The notes below the pieces were generated by a model. That model saw nothing but the letters and a program-made list of their open reading frames with translations. It was not told where the DNA came from and did no database searches. From Candidatus Melainabacteria bacterium (GTDB lineage Bacteria > Cyanobacteriota > Vampirovibrionia > Obscuribacterales > Obscuribacteraceae), in contig PSRH01000216.1 of NCBI GenBank assembly GCA_003175915.1, forward strand, positions 1-40,869: a stretch of DNA of 40,869 nt. Reading direction: 5' to 3'. Within the stretch, counting starts at the first letter, position 1; each line of letters starts with the position of its first letter. A program made the position numbers and the translations under genes. Of the stretch, positions 31,882-40,748 are shown in pieces.

Positions 31882-34266
31882 TCAAACAGATTGGCTGTAA
31901 CCTGGACTAGGGCGAATAGCAACTGAGCTGGCGCCAACCGGTAATAAATCCCTCGCCTCAGTAAAGAGCTTGCCGGTTCTGATAAAAACCCGGTTCTCAC
32001 CGGTCGCCGGAAGAGAGAGATGGGCAACTTTCAGGTAACCATTTAGCTCTGCCAAACCGATTAGATCCTTTATGTGCGGAACGTAGGCGTCATCCATAAC
32101 AATCGTGCACCCGCCCGGAGCGTTGCGAAGCACAAAGTCAAAATCGAACCGCACATCATCCGGGCTGTGACCGCCGTCCACATGGATAATTTCAAAATCG
32201 AGCTTGTGCTCCAATTCAAGGGAAGGGAGAAGTTCACGCGTTGCTCCCAATAGGAAGCGGAAGCGCCCGGGATATCGGCTGGCAATTATTTCGGCGCACG
32301 CTCGCGTATAACCGTGCAGTCCAATATCTATTGAAGTAAGTTGAAGGCATGGGTTCGCGTCCAGCATTACCACCGCGCTATGTCCGGCATTGAAGCCTAA
32401 CTCCAGCGCTGTTTGTCCGACGCCGGTTGCTCTTCTTAAAACTTCTCGCTTCCACGATCGCCTTGGATCAGGAGGAGTACGTGGGTGGACAGGGCGCTGA
32501 TGGAAATAACAGTAATTCCCCTCTAACGGTTCGTCGCTCTCGAGCACCGCCTGATTGATAAGCCGGATCGTCTCCAGAGCATGCGAACTCCACCACTCCG
32601 GATGGAAGAGCGCAGGCGCGGGATAACCATTCGGCAAGTCGGGTAGGCTCAGGGCACGCCAGGAAATATTTTCGGCCGACTCTGCATCAAACGGCTTACG
32701 ATCGACGGTGCGCCCGTTTGTGTGTTTGTGGTGGATGACGGAAAATACCGGATTGGTGTGGCGCCAGTCTATATCTATCGGGTTGCAAGTTAAGCCGGCG
32801 GCCCAAAGAGCATAGTTGAAGGAAAGCTGGTCGCGGCGTGCTCCGTTTAAAATAGCGTCCCACCAGAAACGATCTGCGGCGCGCACTTTGGAGTCTCGCA
32901 GATCGCGTGCCAATAATAGTGTGGCCGAAAGTCCCTGATCATCCTTGAAGCCAAGGTCGCGCATTTGATGCCAAAGTCGGCTGGCGGAGATTCGATCTTC
33001 GACACTCAAGAATTCCATAAGAGTCTTCTCCGCTTCGATCTTCTCGCGAATAAGATGTGGCGGAGCAGCGACCGGACCATCTTTTAGCCATGCCAAAATT
33101 GCTTCACAATCAAAGCACAGATCACGTAGGTTGCCGTCTACCCAAATGACAATAGAATCCTGCTCGAAAAGCAACTCAGGATTTGCCTTGAGAAATCCAG
33201 AAGTCACCTTCCGGTCTCGGAATATATTGTCGACGGGCACAATTGACCATGGTGGTGGGCAAGTGATAGCGGTATCCGTGAATGCCAGGTAGGTGATTCT
33301 CGGGTCAACGTGGGCGATGCTCGGAAGTTCGTCATATTCACCCAGAACAGCCGTGTAAACGTAGATTTTTGGATCACAATTCAACCCGGGTTCTGTGGTC
33401 TTAGCGACGCTAATAGAGACTTTTTGTGACCAGGGATTGGCGGTGCGTCCCTCTGCTCGTCCGCGTGTGAGATAGTGGACAAGCGGATTGATCCCGGCTT
33501 CGGCAACATCTGGATTCTGCTCAAGATACCAATCGGTGTCGAACATGGAATTTGGATCTAAGCCTTGCGCTGCTCCCCAACGCAGGTAATGTTCGAGCGG
33601 ATTGGTGCCTGAATCAGCAACATTCGGATGGCGCTGAAGATACCAGGTACTGTCGAACATTGGGTTCGGATCGCGGCGCTCAACCGTTCCCCAGCGCAGA
33701 TAATGTTCGAATGGGTTTAGACCGCATTCGGCAATGTCCGGATACTTCTGGAGATACCATTTGCTGTCAAAAAGTGGACTGGCGTCCCGATGCTCGGCTG
33801 CTCCGATTCGCAAGTAGTGGGCGAGCGCAGATAACCCTGTCAGTAAAACATCTGGGTAACGTTGTACGTACCAATTAGCATCGAACAAAAAGTTGGGGTT
33901 GCGTCCCGATGGAGCTCCCACCGTTATATAGTGCTCCAGAGGATTGGCGCCGGAGAGGCGTACCTCTGGATTTTGCTCAAAATACCAGGCGGTATCGAAC
34001 ATTGCATTAGGATCGCGGCCCTCTAAAGCCCCCCAGCGAATGTAGTGCTCGAGTGGATTAATACCTGCTGCTGCGACATCCGGGTTATGCAGACGATACC
34101 AGGCAGTGCTAAATAGAGGATTGGGGTCTCGGCCAAGCGCCGCTCCGACTCGCAGATAATCTTCCAGCGCATTCACGCCTGCTTGAACGACTTCCGGGTA
34201 CTCCTTTAAGTACCAGTCAGAGTCGAACAAACAGGAGCTAGTTATGATTGGGATGATTTGATCCAT
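31882..34266 (-). CDS. Repeat-DUF616-methyltransferase fusion protein
   Basis: 794 residues in three parts. Residues 14-280 hold seven tandem repeats with an exact 38-residue period (F at 14, 52, 90, 128, 166, 204, 242) of the type FDxxWYLxxxPDVAxAGxNPLEHYLRxGAxEGRDPN. This repeat is seen beside glycosyltransferases in other bacteria. Residues 299-540 resemble DUF616, a putative glycosyltransferase-like domain (KIYVYTAVLGEYDELP, then IVIWVDGNL). The last 220 are a class I methyltransferase (TALELGFNAGHSAVVML, IIHVDGGHSPDDVRFD, CTIVMDDAYVPH). No signal peptide is visible, so it is probably cytoplasmic. Glycan assembly or modification is the best guess. Confidence 0.8.
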   Translation of the reverse strand: MDQIIPIITSSCLFDSDWYLKEYPEVVQAGVNALEDYLRVGAALGRDPNPLFSTAWYRLHNPDVAAAGINPLEHYIRWGALEGRDPNAMFDTAWYFEQNPEVRLSGANPLEHYITVGAPSGRNPNFLFDANWYVQRYPDVLLTGLSALAHYLRIGAAEHRDASPLFDSKWYLQKYPDIAECGLNPFEHYLRWGTVERRDPNPMFDSTWYLQRHPNVADSGTNPLEHYLRWGAAQGLDPNSMFDTDWYLEQNPDVAEAGINPLVHYLTRGRAEGRTANPWSQKVSISVAKTTEPGLNCDPKIYVYTAVLGEYDELPSIAHVDPRITYLAFTDTAITCPPPWSIVPVDNIFRDRKVTSGFLKANPELLFEQDSIVIWVDGNLRDLCFDCEAILAWLKDGPVAAPPHLIREKIEAEKTLMEFLSVEDRISASRLWHQMRDLGFKDDQGLSATLLLARDLRDSKVRAADRFWWDAILNGARRDQLSFNYALWAAGLTCNPIDIDWRHTNPVFSVIHHKHTNGRTVDRKPFDAESAENISWRALSLPDLPNGYPAPALFHPEWWSSHALETIRLINQAVLESDEPLEGNYCYFHQRPVHPRTPPDPRRSWKREVLRRATGVGQTALELGFNAGHSAVVMLDANPCLQLTSIDIGLHGYTRACAEIIASRYPGRFRFLLGATRELLPSLELEHKLDFEIIHVDGGHSPDDVRFDFDFVLRNAPGGCTIVMDDAYVPHIKDLIGLAELNGYLKVAHLSLPATGENRVFIRTGKLFTEARDLLPVGASSVAIRPSPGYSQSV
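33430..34230 (-). repeat. Seven in-frame 114-bp tandem repeats
   Basis: DNA encoding the seven 38-residue units of the fusion protein. The units share amino-acid pattern more than DNA identity (for example the recurrent YLRWGA / EHY blocks), so they are old, diverged copies rather than recent slippage. Confidence 0.85.
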
Positions 34267-34549
34267 CAGTACTCAGATACGCCAACAAGAAAAAGGGCAG
34301 ATGTTTGGACATCAGAAAATCTTCAAGGTGCACGTCTTGCTATTTCCAGTTAGGGAAATTTGGATAACGGCGCATCCATTGTAGAAGATTCTCCTAAGTA
34401 TTCAAGACGCCGCGCAGGAGTACCTTTCTAACGATTTACGGGATTGCCGTGAAAAAAATATCACCCCTGGCAGGGAATTTTTTCGAGGTGCCGGCAGTTA
34501 CCTACTTCGGAAGGCTTTTGAACCTTGTACCGAAGATAGGGCCATTAAT

Positions 34550-35455
34550 ATGACTAATGAAATTGATCGCAGGGAATTTTTGAAGTTGGCTGGAATAGGC
34601 GGTGTTGTCTTTGTCTCCAGTCTCGGTTATGAACAGATTGCGTTCGCGCGTAAGCCAAAACCGGAAGACTTCTATTTCGTTCAGCTCTCGGACAGTCATT
34701 GGGGATTTGAGGGCAATAAGATCAACCCTGACGCGAAAGGAACCTTGAAAAAGGCAATTGCTCAGGTGAATGCACTGGAGCAAAAACCGGATTTCATCGT
34801 TTTCACCGGCGATTTGACTCAGACGACCGATGAGGTAAATGTTCGTCGCGCTCGCATGAAAGAGTTTACCAGCATTGTTTCCGAGCTGAATTGCCAGGAC
34901 GTTAAGTTTATGCCGGGAGAACACGACGCCTCGCTCGACAACGGCGAAACGTACAAAGATTTCTTCGGTAAGACACACTACACTTTCGATCATAAGGGCG
35001 TGCATTTCATTGCTATAGACAATGTGTCGGATCCAACTGGAAGCATTGGAGAAGAGCAGCTCGAGTGGCTGAAAAACGACCTGGCTACGCAGTCACGCGA
35101 TAGCAATATTGTCGTGCTTGCCCACAGGCCATTGTTCGATCTTTATCCTCAGTGGGACTGGGCAACGAAAGATGGTGGCAAAGCAATCGATCTGCTCATG
35201 CCTTTCAAGAATGTTACCGTGTTTTATGGACATATTCACCAGGAAAATCATCACACGACAGGGCACATCGCTCATCACTCGGCAAAATCATTGATGATGC
35301 CGATGCCGGCGCCAGGCTCGGTGCCCAAGCGAGTACCGGTACCATGGTCTGATGCGGAACCCTACAAGGGTCTTGGATTTCGCAATGTTGATAGCGAATC
35401 GAGGCGTTCCACATATCTTCTTTCCGAATTTCCCATCAAAGGAGTGATTTCATGA
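34550..35455 (+). CDS. Tat-exported metallophosphoesterase
   Basis: 301 residues. The N-terminus DRREFLKLAGIGGVVFVSS is a twin-arginine signal, so it is exported folded. The two-metal site is visible: LSDSH (Asp48, His50), FTGDLT (Asp88), PGEHDA (Glu124-His125-Asp126 where most have GNHD), AHRP and GHIHQENHH. The Asn-to-Glu change in GNHD may be a subfamily feature. It overlaps the CuA gene by 4 nt (ATGA) and heads the four-gene operon ending in an anti-sigma factor. Substrate (nucleotide, phosphoprotein or phospholipid) unknown. An AGGG lies about 9 nt before the ATG. Confidence 0.88.
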   Translation: MTNEIDRREFLKLAGIGGVVFVSSLGYEQIAFARKPKPEDFYFVQLSDSHWGFEGNKINPDAKGTLKKAIAQVNALEQKPDFIVFTGDLTQTTDEVNVRRARMKEFTSIVSELNCQDVKFMPGEHDASLDNGETYKDFFGKTHYTFDHKGVHFIAIDNVSDPTGSIGEEQLEWLKNDLATQSRDSNIVVLAHRPLFDLYPQWDWATKDGGKAIDLLMPFKNVTVFYGHIHQENHHTTGHIAHHSAKSLMMPMPAPGSVPKRVPVPWSDAEPYKGLGFRNVDSESRRSTYLLSEFPIKGVIS

Positions 35456-35811
35456 GAGGCACTGCAACTATTGCTTTACTTGCTGCTTTTGGATTCTTAG
35501 TGGTGGCGTTCAATCCAGGAAACGCCAGTGAGCCGGAACAGGTGATAAAAATCAGTGCGAAAAAGTTTGAATTTATGCCTAATCAGATCACCTTGAAAAA
35601 GGGTGTTCCGGTTGTGCTAGAGCTTACATCTGAAGACAGGGTACATGGTTTCAACGCGCCGGACTTGAGGGCTCGGACTGCTATATTACCTGGCAAGACG
35701 ACAACGCTTAGAGTGGTACCGGAAAAGGTAGGAAGCTTCGATTTCTTTTGCGATATCTTCTGCGGCAGTGGCCACGAAGGCATGAATGGCAAAATCAATG
35801 TAACGGAGTAG
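35452..35811 (+). CDS. Exported CuA-type cupredoxin
   Basis: 119 residues with a signal peptide (ATIALLAAFGFLVVAFNPG) and one cupredoxin domain. The full CuA ligand set of cytochrome oxidase subunit II is present with correct spacing: His65 (VHGFNAP), Cys100, Cys104, His108 and Met111 in FFCDIFCGSGHEGM. This predicts a soluble periplasmic binuclear copper electron carrier, or a copper sensor. There are no transmembrane segments beyond the signal and no oxidase genes nearby, unlike a true subunit II. It overlaps the phosphoesterase by 4 nt; the sigma gene starts 1 nt after it. Confidence 0.9.
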   Translation: MRGTATIALLAAFGFLVVAFNPGNASEPEQVIKISAKKFEFMPNQITLKKGVPVVLELTSEDRVHGFNAPDLRARTAILPGKTTTLRVVPEKVGSFDFFCDIFCGSGHEGMNGKINVTE

Positions 35812-35812
35812 C

Positions 35813-36448
35813 ATGGTAAGCATGGGTCTGAACGCCTTTTTCAATCGCAAAAGAGAGTTTGAGAAGCTCACCTGGTGCTTTGGAGGACAGCTCTACCGTC
35901 TTGCTTTTTCGCGCTTGAGCAATCAACAAGATGCTGAGGACGTGGTTCAAGAAACCTATTTGCGAGCCTTTCGCTCCTTTCATACACTGGCACCAAACAG
36001 CAATACCAGGGCCTGGCTAATCAAGATCTTGCTCAATGTTATCCGCGATCACTACAGCAAGATGCTCAGGACTGTGCCTACTGAGCCCATTGATGAAAGC
36101 TCTGAGGAGGAATTAAGCGACGACAATTTGCTCAGCCATAGCAAAAATCCGGAAGATAAACTGTTAGATAATGAAATCGACGCAGGCTTACTGCAGGCCC
36201 TGCAATCGTTGCCCAGCACTTTGCTCTATCCGCTATTGTTGCGTGAAATCGAAGATTTGAATTATCAAGAAATTGCCGGTGTCCTTGATATCCCGGTTGG
36301 TACAGTCATGTCGCGCTTGTTCAGGGCTCGCCAGAGTTTGCGAATTAAGCTCGTGCAAAAGAGGCAAATGCCGCAATGCGAAAATGATTCGTCCAAGCAC
36401 CTGTTGGGCGATGGTTTGTCGAAACAAGGAAAACGAAATGACCTGTGA
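35813..36448 (+). CDS. ECF-type RNA polymerase sigma factor
   Basis: 211 residues. Region 2 contains DAEDVVQETYLRAFRSF and NTRAWLIKILLNVIRDHY. Region 4 contains LREIEDLNYQEIAGVLDIPVGTVMSRLFRARQSLR. The group is the ECF family with an extended C-terminal tail. It would redirect RNA polymerase to envelope-stress promoters and be held by the downstream zinc-finger anti-sigma protein. The start at 35813 lies 1 nt after the CuA gene; an ATG at 35822 is an alternative. The coding end overlaps the anti-sigma start by 11 nt. Confidence 0.93.
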   Translation: MVSMGLNAFFNRKREFEKLTWCFGGQLYRLAFSRLSNQQDAEDVVQETYLRAFRSFHTLAPNSNTRAWLIKILLNVIRDHYSKMLRTVPTEPIDESSEEELSDDNLLSHSKNPEDKLLDNEIDAGLLQALQSLPSTLLYPLLLREIEDLNYQEIAGVLDIPVGTVMSRLFRARQSLRIKLVQKRQMPQCENDSSKHLLGDGLSKQGKRNDL

Positions 36449-37217
36449 GGATGTCCTACCTTTACTGAATCTTCTTGCCGACGATGCCCTTGGTAACCAG
36501 GACGCGGCTCGCATCCTTGAGCACCTTAAAGAATGCAGTCACTGCCAGGGCGAATGGGATGCGATTCTGGCAGTGCGCTCCGGAATGCGGCGCAGAAGAG
36601 ACGCCATTGAGGTGCCGCCCACCCTGATGGACAAAGTCAGCAAGGCGGTGGACCGGGAAAATAAACAAAGACCGATTGCGGCAGTTGCCAAAACATTTAA
36701 CGCCCCGAGTTTAGCGATGGTGGCTGGTCTGGTGCTTTTGATCGTTCTTGCTTCTTACCTCTTTCAGCATCTAAATGCTGGCACTGTGCCCGTCGAAGTT
36801 GCTGCTCTGGTTAACCGGGAATTCAATGCCGATCCGGCTTTTGAGCTGGTCGACGATCGCGAAGCTTTGTCCGACCGGCTCGGCTACCCGATTCGATATC
36901 TTAAATTCGCCGATTGGAAAATAAACCAGGCCGGCACGTACCGGGCTAGGAATATTGAGGGAAATGATCGCTTAATTGCTCGCTTCGAGCTTGAGCGGAG
37001 GTTGGCGGGCAAAGCAGAGAAAATCTATTGTTATCAAGCGCCGGCTGGTGCCCTCAAGGCCGCATCGTTGCTTGAAAAGGATGTCGGGGGTAGGAAAATC
37101 AAGGTGGGGCGGCAAGGTCCGCTCAGCTTCGCTTGCTGGACTGAGAATGAACGGGACTATTTGCTGGTTTCGCCCTTGTCTGAAGAGGAACTGGAGGATT
37201 TAGTCCGCTCTGTCTGA
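36438..37217 (+). CDS. Membrane anti-sigma factor with zinc finger
   Basis: 259 residues. The N-terminal zinc-binding anti-sigma domain shows ILEHLKECSHCQGEW, giving His29, Cys33 and Cys36 in the HxxxCxxC pattern, with Cys3 as a possible fourth ligand. A single membrane segment (LAMVAGLVLLIVLASYLF) lies near residues 92-110, followed by an outer domain of about 145 residues with two cysteines. The protein would hold the sigma factor at the membrane until an outside signal acts. The ATG at 36438 follows AAGGA; the ORF track runs further upstream in frame through the sigma gene and is not the true start. Outside-domain ligand unknown. Confidence 0.88.
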   Translation: MTCEDVLPLLNLLADDALGNQDAARILEHLKECSHCQGEWDAILAVRSGMRRRRDAIEVPPTLMDKVSKAVDRENKQRPIAAVAKTFNAPSLAMVAGLVLLIVLASYLFQHLNAGTVPVEVAALVNREFNADPAFELVDDREALSDRLGYPIRYLKFADWKINQAGTYRARNIEGNDRLIARFELERRLAGKAEKIYCYQAPAGALKAASLLEKDVGGRKIKVGRQGPLSFACWTENERDYLLVSPLSEEELEDLVRSV

Positions 37218-37368
37218 ATACCCCGAAATTTGCATTAATTGAGGCGGTTTTCCTGGCCAGGCTTTTAAAAATTGAAAGATCAAGGTATAGCAAGAGTGTG
37301 AGCGCACACTTGATTTGATGAAGTAAGCTTGGGCTTGTAATTGCACTTTGTCTTTGCAAGAGGCAAAT

Positions 37369-38451
37369 ATGGATAAAAAGGGTCCTCTTAATGAACCGGG
37401 GCCGATTCCTCAAGAACCGGATAAGTCGGGCGCTCCAATTCTTTCCAAGAGCCTCTCTAAGAAGATCCTTCAAAATATCAGCAAGTCCTATACGGGCGAA
37501 GAAACTTCAAAATTCATAGTGCATCTGGGCGAAACTTTGCACGCGCCCCCGGCTGAACCACAAACAAATCCACCAGAAGACGACCGGGAGCTAAGAACAC
37601 CAGCTCTAGTCTTTATTGATCGACTGTTTGATGACTTCGTGCGCTACACCTATGAATTTGGTACGACGCCTGTCGGAGCCGAAGTTGCCGTCGAGTATTT
37701 TCGGCCTGCTCCTCCCAAGGAAGCCATCCAACTGGCACCGGGCGAGCCACAGGTAATTGTCGAAGGTACCCTCATCGTTGGCGCCTGGACGATGCTGGTG
37801 CAAGCCCAAGAAAGACGGCTCAGGGCCTTTGTTATACCCAAAGAGTATTTGAGTGGATTCCACGCGCGCCAGTCGTTCTACTCCCCTTTTATGGAGATAC
37901 AGGCGAGCGTTCACAACGGTCAGAATGTCTGGAGAATGGACGAACAACGCTTGAATAGCGATGCCTTAGCCAAATTCTCTAAGCAGCTGTTTGGAGCGTT
38001 GATCAAAGTGAGCGCCGGAGAACTAAGTCCTACGGAGCGCTTCAGGATGGATGCCGGCGGCAATCAATCGATTGCCCAATTATTGCCAAGCAAAAATGAG
38101 AAGTTGACTCTCCAGAATCTACCAAGCATGCGCTCCTTTGCTGGCGAGAAAGAAGGGAAAGCGAATGGGCAAGAAGAGCCTCGCAGTTCAATAAAACCTG
38201 GTTATGCTCTGGAGTTGGAGTCCAACAAGACGAACGTTGTCTCGGCCTGCCAATCATTGCTCCATTCTCTGGACAACGAGCTCAGTCGCCTAAAACGTTT
38301 AGAACAAGAGGGTTTCCGCTTGGAGGATATGAAGATTGTCGAGATGGCACTCTCGCGCGCCGGGCAAGTAAGGTCGCTGATGGAACAAATCAAATTGGCC
38401 GCAGATACTTGGCAGCATCTTCCCACATCGGTGGGCGAGCTAAAGCGATAG
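37369..38451 (+). CDS. Unknown 360-aa soluble protein
   Basis: No recognised family. A Pro-rich polar N-terminus (PGPIPQEPDKSGAPILSK) leads to an alpha/beta middle (FIDRLFDDFVRYTYEFG, VIVEGTLIVGAWTMLVQAQE, LRAFVIPKEYLSGF). A polar linker and a C-terminal helical region of about 90 residues follow (LLHSLDNELSRLKRLEQEG), probably coiled coil. No signal or membrane segment, so probably cytoplasmic. The start ATG has AGAGG about 6 nt upstream and lies 151 nt after the anti-sigma gene, so it is probably not cotranscribed. The function is open; the helical tail suggests multimer formation. Confidence 0.7.
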   Translation: MDKKGPLNEPGPIPQEPDKSGAPILSKSLSKKILQNISKSYTGEETSKFIVHLGETLHAPPAEPQTNPPEDDRELRTPALVFIDRLFDDFVRYTYEFGTTPVGAEVAVEYFRPAPPKEAIQLAPGEPQVIVEGTLIVGAWTMLVQAQERRLRAFVIPKEYLSGFHARQSFYSPFMEIQASVHNGQNVWRMDEQRLNSDALAKFSKQLFGALIKVSAGELSPTERFRMDAGGNQSIAQLLPSKNEKLTLQNLPSMRSFAGEKEGKANGQEEPRSSIKPGYALELESNKTNVVSACQSLLHSLDNELSRLKRLEQEGFRLEDMKIVEMALSRAGQVRSLMEQIKLAADTWQHLPTSVGELKR

Positions 38452-38690
38452 GCGATCGACCTGAATCGGGCTATGGACGACCGAGCTTACGGTTGGGGAA
38501 TTGCCATGCCTGGGCTATCTTTTACTGATGCCACTGCCGATAATGCCACCCATTTCGAGCACCTTACAAAATTCTCTATTAGTGATGGACCGCTCAAACC
38601 TCATTCGGGCTGGACAATGCTAAGATGTGCCCTTCGAACGTGCATGAGTAAATCGATGACAAGACTTCGAATTGAGAGTAAAGCGGCTTC

Positions 38691-40115
38691 ATGACTTGGC
38701 TAAGGGCTGGCTCTACCGTTAGCGCTTATGTACTCTTATTCGCACTGGCAGTGTATAGCATTTTGCCAGCCGCCTTTGCCTATAAAGCATGGGGAAAGGA
38801 TGTCTTTGTGGGTGTTCAGCCGCGCGTTCACGGAGCAATCACTAAACACCTGTCGCATCTCAATAGCCAGATGGCCGGAGCAGGCAATGCCAGGGTCAAT
38901 GGTATACGGGACAAATGGGCCTTGCTGATCGGTACCAATCTGTACCAGGACAAGACAATTAAACCGATGCGCATTGCCCGCAACGACGTGCTTCTCATTT
39001 CCGCCTTGCTAAGGGAACCGGGCAGCGGTCGCTTTGCCGGCGATCACATCAACTATTTGATTGGTAAAAGCGCCACCCGGGAAGCGGTCGAGCAGGCAAT
39101 TTTGAATTCGTCGCTGATCAAAAATGCTCTGCCTAATGATCTGATTCTTCTATATCTTTCCGGGCGCACGCTGCCTTTGGGCCAGGAGCGCGACCTCTGC
39201 CTCTGCACTTACGATACCCTGGCTTCCGAAGCCGGTATTTCTGGTCTCAAGCTCGCCGATGCCCTGACTCAGTTGAGGAAGCGCACGCAATGCCCTCAGA
39301 TAGTCTGCGTTCTCGATTGCGCTTCGGTATCCAAAAAAGACTTTGAGCAGAATGTTGTCTCTCTTGAGGAGCTTTCAAGAAAAACGGGAGTTTCAATCAT
39401 CTCGGCAAGCGACTTGAGCGAGGATACACCGGCTTGCTACGGCGGCACCATCTCCAGCTTCGCTCTCTACTTTGCCAATGCCATTAAGAACAGCTCGGGG
39501 AATTGCTCTTTAGCGATGATCGTTAACTATGTTCAGGACAACCTCAACAGGGAAAGCCAGGAGCTTGGCACAGCCAGCCAGGCGGTCAGTTTCATACCGT
39601 CTGAGAGCAACGCCAGAGCCAGGGACATTGTTCTGGGAACGCCGGTGAGGAATGCCTCAAGACGGGTGGCCATTGGCCACAATGTGAAGACGCTGGCACT
39701 CGATCGTCCCGACCTCACATCTTCCTATCGAGGGGTCGCTATAGCCAACAATACGGTGCCGGCTCAACCCCATGGACGAATCATTAACGGAAAGACCCCG
39801 GATGAGGATGAGGAGGAGAAGAACTTCTCCAAAGTGGATTACGGCCCCTGGATGGACAAAATGAAACGGGACATTCGCTCGAAATGGCGGCCGCCCAAGG
39901 GTTTAGAGCAAAGACACGTGGCTGCCGTTTTGACCATTAAGAGGGACGGTTCAATAGTGACGCCCTCTCTAGTGGAAAGCAGCGGCAACGCGGCTGTCGA
40001 CCAAAGTGCCCTGGATGCCCTCAAAGCAGCCTCACCTTTAGATCCCTTGCCGGCCGGCGCGCCTGCCTCGGTGCAGGTTCGCTACGTCTTCGATTGGAAG
40101 GTCGCAGGCCATTAG
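38691..40115 (+). CDS. Caspase-like pseudo-protease fused to a TonB C-terminal domain
   Basis: 474 residues. A signal peptide (VLLFALAVYSILPAAFA) is followed by a caspase (peptidase C14) fold from about 75 to 310: WALLIGTNLY, then NDLILLYLSGRTLPLG and IVCVLDCASVS. The catalytic histidine motif SGHG reads SGRT (157-160) and the DxC motif LDACHSG reads LDCASVS (208-214), so neither catalytic residue is in its normal place. A polar linker (ARDIVLGTPVRNA to PDEDEEEKNF) leads to a TonB C-terminal domain at about 383-474 (DIRSKWRPPKGLEQRHVAAV then GNAAVDQSALDALKAA). No strong ribosome site precedes the ATG. Role unknown; likely a binding scaffold at the envelope. Confidence 0.78.
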   Translation: MTWLRAGSTVSAYVLLFALAVYSILPAAFAYKAWGKDVFVGVQPRVHGAITKHLSHLNSQMAGAGNARVNGIRDKWALLIGTNLYQDKTIKPMRIARNDVLLISALLREPGSGRFAGDHINYLIGKSATREAVEQAILNSSLIKNALPNDLILLYLSGRTLPLGQERDLCLCTYDTLASEAGISGLKLADALTQLRKRTQCPQIVCVLDCASVSKKDFEQNVVSLEELSRKTGVSIISASDLSEDTPACYGGTISSFALYFANAIKNSSGNCSLAMIVNYVQDNLNRESQELGTASQAVSFIPSESNARARDIVLGTPVRNASRRVAIGHNVKTLALDRPDLTSSYRGVAIANNTVPAQPHGRIINGKTPDEDEEEKNFSKVDYGPWMDKMKRDIRSKWRPPKGLEQRHVAAVLTIKRDGSIVTPSLVESSGNAAVDQSALDALKAASPLDPLPAGAPASVQVRYVFDWKVAGH

Positions 40116-40277
40116 TTAAGATAAAGTGACTACGTATTATCCACATTGACGGAAAAGTCCGCCGGCAGTAACGTCTTAATGTGTGCTCAGCCTATATCAG
40201 GTTTGGAGCGTCCGACATCTAGATATTTAAGGTCGGACAAGCAAAAGGCATTGTGGGGGTACCCAAGAGGACTGAAA

Positions 40278-40649
40278 ATGACTCGCAGACCAAATGAAAT
40301 AATTCCACCATCGGAAAGACCAGACGAGTCCCACCAGGGGGTTCACAGTAAGCTCGTTCAGGACAGTATTGGTACTCGGGGTGAAGTCCGCACCGAAAGA
40401 CCGGTAGCTGGCGCTGACGCACTTTTGGCTGGCGTGGATCCGACAACCTATATCAGCGAGCTCAGTTCTCGCTTGGCACCCCGCGTAGCGGCCTTAAGAA
40501 ATGTCGTCGATCCGCATGTGCTGGGGGATTGGGCAGCCATTCTCAACTCCTGCAGGGATCCAAGAGCCAACAACGATACTGATCTGGCTTCGGCTCAAGA
40601 TGTGCACCTGCGACTCATGCAAAGAATCGCCGGGAATCAGACGGCTTAA
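40278..40649 (+). CDS. Unknown 123-aa polar protein
   Basis: No family recognised. The start (MTRRPNEIIPPSERPDES) has AGAGGA about 6 nt upstream; the ORF track opens 44 codons earlier in a stretch with no support. The N-terminal half is polar and probably disordered. The C-terminal part (VDPTTYISELSSRLAPRVAAL, VLGDWAAILNSC) is helical. No signal peptide or membrane segment. It lies between the caspase-TonB gene and rpsT. Confidence 0.55.
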   Translation: MTRRPNEIIPPSERPDESHQGVHSKLVQDSIGTRGEVRTERPVAGADALLAGVDPTTYISELSSRLAPRVAALRNVVDPHVLGDWAAILNSCRDPRANNDTDLASAQDVHLRLMQRIAGNQTA

Positions 40650-40748
40650 CCGGCAACTTTGTATAGGTTGCTTTCACCCTTGAATTGAGGACCTAAATTC
40701 CCCTCTTGATTGAAGGCAACAAGGTGGATAACGTTCGCCTTAACACCG

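Noticed and set aside
33430-34230. Tandem repeats considered as a mobile or CRISPR-like array
   Set aside because: They are in frame, 114 bp long, diverged in DNA and encode a regular protein pattern.
34441-34500. A-run, CCCTGGCAGGG and T-run before the phosphoesterase gene, considered as terminator or riboswitch
   Set aside because: The stem is only four pairs and I could not match any known riboswitch core.
38473-38694. Plus-strand ORF of 73 aa before the caspase-TonB gene
   Set aside because: No ribosome site, no family, and it overlaps the start of the next gene; treated as spacer.
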